Shown: positions 1 to 8,426 of the stretch, piece by piece
How positions within the stretch are numbered: the first letter of the stretch is position 1
Layout: each line of letters begins with the position of its first letter
Assembly: GCF_000330505.1 (NCBI RefSeq)
Contig: NW_004443755.1
Coordinates: 8,193-22,212, forward strand
Direction of reading: 5' to 3'
Source of the DNA: Entamoeba invadens IP1
Lineage: Eukaryota; Evosea; Mastigamoebida; Endamoebidae
DNA length: 14,020 nt
Notes under the pieces: model-generated
The model's input: the letters and a program-made list of their open reading frames with translations, nothing else
What the model was told of the DNA's origin: nothing
Database searches by the model: none
Program-made: the position numbers and the translations under genes

Positions 1-1592
1 ATGATGATCAATTAAACAATTATTAAAAAGTTAAAATAAAACAAACATCAGTGCCAATTAACATGAATAATGTTGACTTAATTGAAAACTATTAAAAAAT
101 GTAATACATCAATAATTTTAGTACTAAACAAACTTATTAACGGGAATTGAATTAAACTAATAAAATATTTTCAAACCGTCAGGAAAACACTCATTTTTTA
201 AATATATAAAACCCAAAGATACAGATAAATACTATAAAACTACATATACAACTCATTTTGTTGTACCACGATTTTATAATAGTCTTTATTATAAATAATA
301 TATTTATGGTGTAAAACTGATTTTAATAGTACAATTTTTGAAAAATAAAAAATACATATTCAAATGTTTGGCAGCCAAGTATTTTTTGAGTAAAAATACA
401 ATATTTACTCATTATATTAGTTGGACATAGAACAGCAACATATTAAAAACAATATCATTTAATTTTGTGATATTATCATTGTATTAATATTGAACAGTTT
501 ATATACAATTATAACATAAATATGATTATTAATTATTTAAACAAGTGGTTCGAATTATTGATTTAAGTCATTTTCAAAAAAAATATTTTATGATATAATC
601 AAACAGTACTTTTTATTATTCATTTACAATATTAAGTTTCAAAATGCATTAATTATCAAAATTAGTAAACGAAATTACAATCCAAAATACAGTAAAACAT
701 CTTTTTAGTGGGTTTTCTTTATAAAATATCTTTTAAAAAACAATCATAAATTATAATTATTCGCAAATAAAAAAACAAATATCAAAAATAATAATAAAAA
801 AGTTTTATCTTTATGTAAAATTTATTATCTAACAATTGTTTTTATTTTTCCAATTTCAAAATTATGATTGTTATAACACATATACATATTATTATAATTA
901 AGAATCAGTATACTTAAAGTAATGATAATTAAAATGCTATTTATTTTATATGTTGTATTTTTAGTTCTGGTTTTATGTAATATTTAAAACAATTGAGAAA
1001 TTTTCGAGTTTTTTTAAATGTTTTACAAATTTTTAGTTTAACACTAATTAGTCATTCAAATATTCTAATATAATATTACACAAATATAGTTTGCCTTTTT
1101 ACTTTTGATCAACATAAATAAATGTATAAATAACTTTAAATGTAGAATCTAATAATATAATTATAATTTTAAAACCTTTTTGTTGTTCAAGATTTTTAGT
1201 TTTTAATAATAAAAATATATTTTTAAATACGAAAAGGTGTTATTTATTTTTTGTAATATTTTATACAACAAAGCATTTTTCTTATAATATTTGTAATGAT
1301 AGTGTTGATTTTTCAAATTAATAGTTTTTTTTTGCTAGAAAATATAAAAATAAATTTGAAACTATTATTTTGTTTTGTATTTTGATAGACATTTTTTTAT
1401 TTTTATTTCCTGATTTTTCAAATAACAGTTTCTTTTATAAGTTGAAAACAAATAAAACAGGTGATTATTAAATTGAAAATAAAAAAAACAACTGATAACT
1501 ATAAAAAGTATAAATAATTTGGTTGTGAACAACCAATAAAACAATCCAATTGCTATAACAATACAAACATTATAATAACTTTTTAATACAAG
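1..1592. other. AT-rich gene-poor region
   Basis: No open frame of convincing length or composition is visible on either strand. The stretch is almost entirely A and T with short homopolymer runs, as in Entamoeba intergenic DNA. I see no tRNA, tandem array or transposon end in it. Confidence 0.6.
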
Positions 1593-1620
1593 AAAAGTGT
1601 TTTATATTTAAAACACTTTT
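1593..1620. repeat. Perfect 12-bp hairpin
   Basis: The left arm AAAAGTGTTTTA (1593-1604) and right arm TAAAACACTTTT (1609-1620) are exact reverse complements around a 4-base loop TATT. It ends in a T run, so an RNA copy would look like a stem followed by U residues. No gene lies directly upstream, so its role is unknown. Confidence 0.6.
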
Positions 1621-1980
1621 ATTTTATATTTTAAGTGCATTAACATTCTTATTCGATTAAAAATACAATATATATGACTTAAGAGAGACATTACGGCGTT
1701 GTTTTGCTTTTTAAAATTCAACACAGTCGACACAAATACGAAAAGAGTTGTTTGGTTTTTCTTTTTTTTAAAGACAAATCGAACAATTAATGAGCATTGA
1801 AATCATCAAAAACCTTAAAATAAAATGACATGACATATAAAGATCCATTTTGCTTGTATACCAACAGAATATTAATAATTTATTGTATTTTTGATTGTTT
1901 AATAAACACGAAAATTAAAAATAGAAGGAATAAACAATATATAAAGCAAGAATTTGAATATCAAACACATCAATCAAAGT

Positions 1981-2130
1981 ATGGCGACACTAAATCAAAA
2001 TTACATTGTAATTATCTCAGACAATTTATGTGTTAGACCAAATGGGGGTCATTTATTATCATCCAAGCTTAAATACCACAAAGCTTGTAAATATATTTCA
2101 CAAACTCTTACAGATGATACTGATGATTGA
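1981..2130 (+). CDS. Small unassigned ORF (49 aa), doubtful
   Basis: An ATG-initiated frame of 49 codons begins MATLNQNYIVIISDNL and ends in an acidic TDDTDD before TGA. I do not recognise it. It lies in an island with more G+C than its surroundings, and its residue mix is more protein-like than most short frames here. Its 3' end overlaps the end of an open frame on the opposite strand (2108-2254), so at most one of the two is likely to be real, or both are by-products of a decayed gene. A 68-codon frame in another phase (1830-2036) overlaps its start. No promoter motif decides the matter. Confidence 0.2.
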   Translation: MATLNQNYIVIISDNLCVRPNGGHLLSSKLKYHKACKYISQTLTDDTDD

Positions 2131-2398
2131 AACTAAACACATTTAAATCCAACAACATATGTGGTGTCTCTATTAAAATAACAATAGAATTCACTAAATA
2201 CTCTTTTCCATGTGGTAATATTAATACATTCAATGAATTGTTACTCGATTTCATTACAACATACTAAGAATTAAATTCAATAACAAATCCACATTATCAA
2301 AGGCGTCAAAAAATGAGAAACAGCACCAACACCAAACTCTCTCTTGTCTTTATCCTTACTAAAAGCAAACTGAACGCCTATCTCCATTTGGTCAAAAT
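2108..2398 (-). pseudogene. Unassigned decayed coding region
   Basis: On the minus strand, successive protein-like fragments appear in shifted frames. The first starts at an ATG at about 2395 (MEIGVQFAFSKDKDKREFGV). The second continues in another phase as FDAFDNVDLLLNLIL (about 2317-2262). The third is a 48-codon ATG frame at 2254-2108 containing NVLILPHGKEYLV and LLDLNVFSFNHQYHL. G+C is clearly higher than in flanking DNA, which in Entamoeba marks coding origin. I do not recognise the family. Frameshifts between the pieces suggest a pseudogene, but short frames in AT-rich DNA can also look coding by chance. Confidence 0.3.
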
Positions 2399-2570
2399 AT
2401 TATTTCCATTATCAATATAAAGGTTGTTTCTTCTTTTTTAAACATCGATCATCTTAACCAAATAGCATGTAAACAAACGTAACGCCGGCTAGAAAATGTA
2501 ATTTTTTACAATGGGTCGGCAAACAGTGTAATCGAAAATATATCCTCTTGAAATGTGTATTGCCATTGTG

Positions 2571-2594
2571 ACTCTTTTATTGATATAAAAGAGT
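2571..2594. repeat. Perfect 10-bp hairpin
   Basis: ACTCTTTTAT (2571-2580) and ATAAAAGAGT (2585-2594) are exact reverse complements around TGAT. It lies in the gene-free gap between the decayed region at 2108-2398 and the signal-anchor frame at 2791. Confidence 0.55.
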
Positions 2595-2720
2595 CCCTCT
2601 TTGTTGTACAAATTAAATTAGACTGCCGAAAAAATGAGTGATTAAATAAATAAGTTGATAGCGCTTATACGGCAACATGGATAACAGTCTAGCAACAAAA
2701 TATAGAGGTATGAGCGCTTC

Positions 2721-2748
2721 TATTTATAATAATATATTATTATAAATA
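2721..2748. repeat. Perfect 28-bp AT palindrome
   Basis: Bases 2721-2748 form an uninterrupted palindrome of A and T only, centred between 2734 and 2735. It could extrude as a cruciform. Its G and C flanks do not extend the symmetry. It lies 43 bases upstream of the ATG at 2791. Confidence 0.6.
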
Positions 2749-2790
2749 TGATACGGAGTATTACAGAAAGAAAAGGGAGAGATATGAGAT

Positions 2791-3112
2791 ATGAAGAAAA
2801 AAGTCGCTTGGATATTATTGATTGGTTACATTGTTTATTTCTTATTGTTTTTTAATAAAAAATAATAGTAACAAAAACAATAATAATAAAGTTTTTTGTA
2901 TTGTTATATTCAAAGTTTACACTTTTATTTTTTGTTTGTACTTATTTAATAAAAGTATTTATGTACATCACAATTATCAACATAAATTATATTTCAATAA
3001 CTTTGTTAAAGTTCATTCAAAAAATTTGATACAATCTCCGAAATTTTTTATAAAAAATGAGAGGCCAACAGTTACACATTGTAAAAATACAGGTTTGTAC
3101 TCTAAGTCATAA
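2791..3112 (+). pseudogene. Signal-anchor ORF, probably frameshifted remnant
   Basis: An ATG at 2791 follows a purine-rich leader and opens a 24-residue peptide: MKKK, then a hydrophobic helix (about residues 5-21), then NKK and TAA at 2863. This is the charge and hydrophobicity pattern of a signal peptide or type II membrane anchor. A run of six A bases (2856-2861) lies just before the stop. A one-base slip there leads into a frame that is open to 3112, first Asn/Lys-rich (NNSNKNNNNK), like a stalk, then ending SPKFFIKNERPTVTHCKN. Type II membrane proteins such as glycosyltransferases start this way, but no catalytic domain is visible. It may be a decayed gene, a short secreted peptide or chance. 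Confidence 0.3.
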
Positions 3113-4359
3113 TAACTTTAATAACAAATAGAGTATCACTTTCAATTGATAAACATATTGAGTAAATGTTTTAATTTTGATTTCAGTTAGATAGTAAGTT
3201 AGGGAATTTTTACTATATTTTTAATGTGCAATTTTAATGAGAATCAACACACATTTTAATTGGTACGATAAAAGTAATTGTTTATAAGATGATTGTTTGA
3301 CCTAACTTATTCCAAGTAACAATTTAAAATATGTTACTTTGATTGTGTTTTTTTATTAATATAACCCAATTATAATCATCAAGTTTTCTTTAATAAGTTA
3401 TTAAATTTTTAAAAATTAATTTGAACTAAGATATTCGCTACAAATATGAAACAATCAAGTGACTGCTTTTTAATAATAATTAGTCAAATGATTACATTAA
3501 AAAAATATTGAACATCAAATTAAAAATAAAATAAAAATTATTTTTAAAAAATTAAACATTAATGAACACAATTGATTGTGAATTATTAAACTATATTTCT
3601 TTTTTATATAATAAAACAAAAATATTTTTAATAAATGTAGTTAATTGAAAATTATATATTGTCATTGTACTCTAGGATTATATAAAATTGTACGATTAAA
3701 AAACATAAAAAACGTTAAGATATTGAAAATATTAAAAAGTGTAAATATATTCTTGATTTTATATTGATATTATAACAATGATTTTTATTGTTATGATCAT
3801 TTATTTGTACTTTAATTCAACTATTTAATCAATATAACATGATAATAAAACATCATAATAGTAATTTGTGTTGTGATAGATAATCATATTTAAATAAACA
3901 ACAATAAACTTATTTTATTGTTTATTTAAATTAAAAAAATATTTTTTTGAATTAATGATATTTTTAATTAAATTGTTAAATTAACACAATTAAAAAACAG
4001 TAAAACCTGCTAAAAGTAATGCCTATGAACAGTGGTTTCAAAGGTTTTTTGTTGTAAATTCCAATTTAATACAAAAATTACAATACATTCCTGCTCTTGA
4101 CAAATTTGTATGTATACAAATTATCACAAAGTATTTAGATATGTGTTACAATTATTGACTTCAATTTGTTTATCATTAATTTAAGTGATTATGTACACAT
4201 CTCCATGTTGTTATATTTAAACCAACAATGATTAATAAATATGTTCTTAAAATATAATCAACTGTTTATCACATTTAATAATATCTCTTTTAATATTTAT
4301 TTTTAATATTCAATAAAATAACCTAAAAACTTTAATCTAAAAAATATTAAAAGAACCAA
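3113..4359. other. AT-rich intergenic region
   Basis: About 1.2 kb without a credible gene. It contains one clear imperfect stem-loop (3888-3931) and the short leader of the downstream acetyltransferase. The last 60 bases before 4360 are nearly all A and T, and no strong match to the Entamoeba TATA or initiator consensus is visible. Confidence 0.55.
3888..3931. repeat. 13-bp inverted repeat with 18-base loop
   Basis: ATTTAAATAAACA (3888-3900) is the exact reverse complement of TGTTTATTTAAAT (3919-3931). The loop itself contains a second, slipped copy of the arm sequence (CAATAAA against TTTATTG). Composition is nearly all A and T, so chance formation is quite possible. Confidence 0.5.
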
Positions 4360-4842
4360 ATGGAAATTTGTGAAGCTCTTCCAACTGATTTGGATGAAAT
4401 TTACTCTATCGAAAAAACGTGTTTTCCACCTCTTGAAGCCGCAACGCGTGAGAGTCTTAACTCGAGAATAAACACTTTTAAAAACTCTTTTTATGTTGGA
4501 AAAATTAATGGTAAAATAGTTGGGTTTATAAATGGCGCAGTGACTGACCGAACAACAATTTGCGACGAAATGTTCGACGACACAACAATGCACATAAAAG
4601 ATGGGAAATATCAATCAATATTCGGTCTCGACGTTTTACCTGAATTTCAGCACAGAGGGTTGGCACAGCAGCTGATGAGACACTTCATTAAGAACGCCAA
4701 AGAAAATGGAAGACTCGGTCTCATTTTAACGTGCAAAGACAAACTTATAGGATTTTATGAACAGTTCGGGTATAAGTCAACTGGCGTTTCAAAGTCAACA
4801 CATGGTAATGTTGTTTGGTATGACATGATACTCCAGTTTTAA
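4360..4842 (+). CDS. GNAT family N-acetyltransferase
   Basis: This 160-residue protein is a complete single-domain GCN5-related N-acetyltransferase, which moves an acetyl group from acetyl-CoA to an amine; the substrate is not predictable. The acetyl-CoA loop is Q97-x-x-G100-x-A102 within LDVLPEFQHRGLAQQLM, preceded by the beta strand YQSIFGLDV. The last motif, FYEQFGYK (132-139), carries Y133, which aligns with the catalytic tyrosine of arylalkylamine acetyltransferases. The N-terminal IEKTCFPPLEAA and the C-terminal SKSTHGNVVWYDMIL match the AANAT-like group common in Firmicutes and present in some protists, so bacterial ancestry is possible. The first ATG sits after an A-rich leader and gives the usual family length. 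The TAA is followed at once by TTT, giving a TAATTT 3' end signal. It converges on the NifU-like gene. Family call firm; substrate unknown. Confidence 0.9.
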   Translation: MEICEALPTDLDEIYSIEKTCFPPLEAATRESLNSRINTFKNSFYVGKINGKIVGFINGAVTDRTTICDEMFDDTTMHIKDGKYQSIFGLDVLPEFQHRGLAQQLMRHFIKNAKENGRLGLILTCKDKLIGFYEQFGYKSTGVSKSTHGNVVWYDMILQF

Positions 4843-5331
4843 TTTAAAATTAAGTTGCTTGTATTTGTTAAGAATTTACTTAAGTATCTATTGTTGTTAT
4901 ATTATTAAAGAGGTATTTATACAATAGAACATTTTAAAGAACAGATTAAAAATTTGAATTTATTTACATGTTATATTGTTATGTTTTTATATTAATTGCG
5001 ATATTTGTTGTAAAATACATGCATTTTAAACAAAAATACCTTATTGGTTGAGTAAAACGATAAAGAGGTTTTGTAATTGAATTAAAATTATTAAACAATA
5101 ACAAATGTAACTGATTTATTTATTATTTATAAAACAATTTATATTTTTTTGTAAAATAAAATAATAACATTTATCACATTTCATCACTTGATATATGCCA
5201 CATTGATTATATTTAAATTTGAGTTATTTTAAATTTAAAATTAATACATTTGATATTTTTATATATAATCGTATTAAATTTTTTATAGTTATTTATTATA
5301 ACACAACACAATATGAAGAAGTCAGAGTTAC
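4843..5331. other. Convergent intergenic region
   Basis: This 489-base gap separates the 3' ends of the acetyltransferase and the NifU-like gene. It is AT-rich throughout and holds only short frames without protein-like composition. It should contain the 3' end signals of both genes. Confidence 0.5.
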
Positions 5332-6258
5332 TCACTTTTGGCAGCAACATGGAACCACCATGACATCAATGTGCTTGCAAAGAGTTTCTCTGAGTACCTT
5401 TTGGATTTCGTCTCTCTTCTTCAAACTCTCCTCACAGCATCCACAACACTTGCCTTCAATTTGAATCAACACAGCAACTGCCTCACTATTCTCTTTGATA
5501 TCGTAAATGTGAGCTTTCTCTTCTTTACCGATCTTTTCATTGAAAACTTCGTTGATTTTCATTACTTTTTGGAAGAAGGTCATATGATCGCAGGTCTTTT
5601 CACAACTCTTTTCACAGCATTTCTGACACTCCATTTGAGCTCGTGTTTCTCTTAAGATGTCTTCCAAGTAATACTTCTTGCAGTACTTTCCACCAGCTTT
5701 TGGGCAAGATCCACAGAACGAGCCAGCCTTTGTCTCCTTTGTGATCTCTTCGACTGTCTTCAAGTCCTTTTCTTTGATAGCATTCTTGATGGTAGTTAAT
5801 GATATATTTCCACACCCACAGACAATCTCTTCACTTTCAATGTCAGTGATCTTCTTTGTGGTGTACTGTGAAACCGCACGCTTGATGATGGTGTAGAAGA
5901 ATGAAGTTGAAAAGAGCTTGTCCTTTGGAAGCTTGGGTTCTTGAAGTTCCTTTTCTATGTCCAAATTGGTGATTGTAAGCAACTGTTCGACAGTCTTACC
6001 AATGCAAAGTCCACACAAAACATCGGCCAAAACAGCAAACTTCTTGCATCCAAAGAATTGATACTTTGCACCAAGTACTTTTCCATCTGTATCAACGTGG
6101 AGATAGAATCTCATTGCATTGTTGTAACATTTGCAATAATAGTCTGCGGCGATCACTTTTCCAGTCTTGATGCAATCTGGACAAAGAACACCTTCGTGTT
6201 CAGGGTGTTCCATATGTTGGGCGTATTTGCAACAGCATTCACATGTTGGCTTTGACAT
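5332..6258 (-). CDS. Cysteine-rich NifU-like Fe-S protein, degenerate scaffold
   Basis: This 308-residue protein has all three NifU parts in order: an IscU-like domain (about 33-132), a BFD-like [2Fe-2S] domain (about 143-203) and a C-terminal Nfu domain (about 228-303). NifU assembles Fe-S clusters on sulfur supplied by NifS. LCIGKTV, ITNLDIE, SLTTIK, TVEEITKETKAG and YYLEDILRETR resemble epsilonproteobacterial NifU, the known source of the Entamoeba NIF system. The [2Fe-2S] ligands C147, C149, C182, C185 and the Nfu CxxC (C271, C274) are present. The scaffold site is not: of its three usual cysteines only C71 aligns. CGD reads YNN (C44 one residue early), and HC of the third site reads F116-S117. 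There are 29 cysteines, including CECCC (6-10), CQKCCEKSCEKTC (211-223) and CCC (304-306). The frame is intact, so this may be a functional paralog rather than the main scaffold. The protein probably acts in the cytosol. Confidence 0.9.
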   Translation of the reverse strand: MSKPTCECCCKYAQHMEHPEHEGVLCPDCIKTGKVIAADYYCKCYNNAMRFYLHVDTDGKVLGAKYQFFGCKKFAVLADVLCGLCIGKTVEQLLTITNLDIEKELQEPKLPKDKLFSTSFFYTIIKRAVSQYTTKKITDIESEEIVCGCGNISLTTIKNAIKEKDLKTVEEITKETKAGSFCGSCPKAGGKYCKKYYLEDILRETRAQMECQKCCEKSCEKTCDHMTFFQKVMKINEVFNEKIGKEEKAHIYDIKENSEAVAVLIQIEGKCCGCCEESLKKRDEIQKVLRETLCKHIDVMVVPCCCQK

Positions 6259-7466
6259 TGTTTGATGGATTAAGTGGTTCTATAAACGATTATATTCTCT
6301 ATGACACGTATTATTGTTATATTTTTACACTAAAAAGTATAGTTCAAACCAAGAAAAATAGAAGTATCATAAATTGAGTGTATCATTATTGGTTTATTGC
6401 AAAACAATCACAAATTATATCGATAAAGTACATTTATTAATAATGGTTATTTGATTGATTGAATTACAATGACTAAATTTGTTTGTTACATCGTTCTCTA
6501 GATATGAAGAAGATTTTGGAAGGCAGTTTTTAATTATTAAATGGAATAATGTCACTATTTTAATGAACTATTTATTTTGATAAATTGATTCAGAAAACAG
6601 TGGTTTAGAACAATAAAAACGAAATAATAAATGTTTTTATATAAAAAATTCTATATTAATGTTCTCTAAACATGCTGAATAATTTGGACGTTGTTAGTTC
6701 GTTATATTAGTAAAATGTCATTAATTAAAATATTATTCTATTATAATAAATTATAATAAATAACTAAATATATTATCTTGTGTTGTCCAGAAGAATAAAA
6801 CAAAACATTTAACAATAAAAATAAATTTGTAATCAATACAAGCAATGCATCGGGAAGTTTTAGAAACTGTAACAAACTTGAAATAAAAACCTCATAATAT
6901 TTGGTTGTAAAATAATATAATATTATATTACATATCTTATTCAATTGTTTCATACTACTACAGTTTTGTAAAGAATAAAGTCAAATATATATTTTTATAT
7001 TTTAAACTTGTATACAATTGGGTTGTTCATAAAGAGTTCATGCTTGTGAAACATGAAAACAATCGTACATAAAACATATATTAATCAATTGTAATAATGC
7101 AGTACTTTTTTATTTAAAATCACCATATATTTTATTACAAAAATTAAAATTTTTGAAAAAAATAAATAAAAAAGAAAAATTTTTTATATTTATCGTTTAA
7201 AAATAATGTAAACGTTATTATATCTAACAACGAGTTGTTTTGAAGATTTACTAAATTACTGAAAGGCGTCAAATAAGTTTGAACCAATAAATTAATTTTG
7301 TTGTAATGATGTTATATTGTTATATTATAAATGTTGAAAAAATATAAATTAATAAAAAAATATTGAATCACTTCAAACAAAGTAGTTATTTTAAACTAAT
7401 TCATTTTTATTATTAGTTATTCAATTCGTAAATTCAAATACTAATTATTATATTTTATTTTAATAA
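6259..7466. other. AT-rich intergenic region
   Basis: About 1.2 kb between the NifU-like promoter and the tRNA. The open frames here are short, low in complexity and without recognisable motifs. The left 100 bases should hold the NifU-like promoter. A 12-base sequence, AAAGGCGTCAAA (7262-7273), also occurs at 2299-2310. Confidence 0.5.
6341..6348 (-). promoter_or_regulatory. Possible GAAC-like promoter element
   Basis: On the minus strand, TTTGAACT lies 82 bases upstream of the NifU-like ATG. The described Entamoeba core element is AATGAACT, so six of eight bases agree. It is followed by TATACTTTTTAG. A short motif in AT-rich DNA, so only suggestive. Confidence 0.3.
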
Positions 7467-7539
7467 GTCCTCTTAGCATAGTTGGCAGTGTGTTTCCCTA
7501 GTAAGGAAAAGGTCGTGGGTTCGACTCCCGCAGAGGCCT
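7467..7539 (+). tRNA. tRNA-Thr (anticodon AGT)
   Basis: A 73-base cloverleaf folds cleanly. The D stem is GCAT/GTGT (7476-7479, 7488-7491). The anticodon stem is TTTCC/GGAAA with loop CTAGTAA, so the anticodon is AGT (7500-7502), read as IGU for threonine codons ACU and ACC. The variable region is AGGTC and the T stem is GTGGG/CCCGC around TTCGACT. Both internal Pol III promoters are present: A box TAGCATAGTTGG (7474-7485) and B box GGTTCGACTCC (7518-7528). The acceptor stem GTCCTCT/AGAGGCC has one mismatch, T2 opposite C71. A discriminator T73 follows, and CCA is not encoded, as in eukaryotes. It has no intron and stands alone rather than in an array. Confidence 0.93.
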
Positions 7540-7543
7540 TAAA

Positions 7544-7554
7544 TTTTGTTTTTT
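7544..7554 (+). terminator. Pol III terminator T runs
   Basis: TTTT (7544-7547) and TTTTTT (7549-7554) start five bases after the tRNA 3' end. This is the standard Pol III stop signal and distance. Confidence 0.75.
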
Positions 7555-7756
7555 CACGAATACAAAAATATGTGTTTTAATAATTATAAAATTAATAAAT
7601 AATTTAATTAAAATGAAAATAAAAATAAAAGATTATTTTATAATTAATAATACTTATAACTATAAATAACTCTTTTTTTTATATAACAAAATTATAATAT
7701 TTTTATTAGTAACGAATAATTTAAGTCTTCTTTCCATTTGTCCCATTAATTTCCAG

Positions 7757-8425
7757 TTACAAATCAGTTTGCCACTTTTTGATGTATTCTGATGTGACGG
7801 AAGGAATTAAAATGTTTTTGTAAGCATTCCAAAACTTGTTTTCTTTTGCAAATTTGACCATTTCCAAAAAGTCCTCAGCCATCTTCATTAAATAATCATG
7901 TTTAGTCTTTCCCGTCTTTTCATCCACTTCCTTATCATCATCAGCTTCTGGGTGTAAAGTGATATAATGTCCAAGTATTCTGCTCAGTCGTATTAAAATT
8001 TTATTGTATATAAATAACAAGGCATCCTTTGGTGTGTTGTCCTCCACAGTGGGATACAATTCATTGTTTTTTAATGTCTCAGAAACCCAATTGAGAGCAT
8101 TTTGTGTATACTGAGAAGCTGGGAGTGTTAAGTATTTGCCATTATCTACCCACATGTATTCCCCTTCGGTACCAACTCGCATATCACTACATGTCCTCTC
8201 AGTGCAATAGTGGCCACTGACATGAAACAAATCAACACCATCATTCAAAAACAAACCAAGTCTGTGGCGAATTAATTCATATTTTCCCATTTCGTCTTCC
8301 TCTTTTAAACGAAGAAGAGAATCCCGTAAAGATGTGTGTGAATTTAATGAATAATGTTTGAATAGGGTTTCATTACGTATTTTGGGTGGGTAATAATAGT
8401 TGGTATTATAATCAATGTCTTCCAT
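7757..8425 (-). CDS. Mob1/phocein family protein
   Basis: This 222-residue protein belongs to the MOB family of kinase co-activators, which bind NDR/LATS kinases in mitotic exit, cytokinesis and Hippo-type pathways. The Mob zinc site is complete: C74 and C79 in CTERTC, and H153 and H158 in GHYITLH, matching the C-x4-C and H-x4-H of Mob1. Other family marks are EYMWVDNG (89-96), LPASQYTQNALNWV (101-114), LYP (123-125) and an ILIRLSRILGHY helix (143-154). The length is usual for Mob. After the second histidine an acidic, lysine-rich linker (EADDDKEVDEKTGKTKHD, 160-177) replaces the usual segment, and the N terminus (1-30) is divergent. The ATG directly follows an initiator-like AAAAATTGA. It stands alone between the tRNA and the BspA genes. 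Phocein-type and Mob1-type cannot be separated by eye. Confidence 0.9.
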   Translation of the reverse strand: MEDIDYNTNYYYPPKIRNETLFKHYSLNSHTSLRDSLLRLKEEDEMGKYELIRHRLGLFLNDGVDLFHVSGHYCTERTCSDMRVGTEGEYMWVDNGKYLTLPASQYTQNALNWVSETLKNNELYPTVEDNTPKDALLFIYNKILIRLSRILGHYITLHPEADDDKEVDEKTGKTKHDYLMKMAEDFLEMVKFAKENKFWNAYKNILIPSVTSEYIKKWQTDL

Positions 8426-8426
8426 T

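Noticed and set aside
1830..2036. 68-codon ATG frame on the plus strand
   Set aside because: Composition is basic and AT-driven, no motif is seen, and it overlaps other open frames; probably chance or part of the decayed island.
4029..4042. ACAGTGGTTTCAAA, resembling a hAT end, with a partial match at 6597-6606
   Set aside because: The two words face the same way and their flanks do not match, and the acetyltransferase and NifU-like genes lie between them; taken as chance.
4303..4614. 103-codon frame on the minus strand
   Set aside because: It is antisense to the well-supported acetyltransferase and has no family features.
5338..6255. Several plus-strand frames (5338-5655, 5678-5896, 5941-6255) and a minus frame at 5612-5815
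   Set aside because: All are shadows of the NifU-like gene in other frames.
6741..6953. 70-codon minus-strand frame
   Set aside because: Low-complexity Ile/Leu/Tyr-rich translation of AT DNA with no supporting feature.
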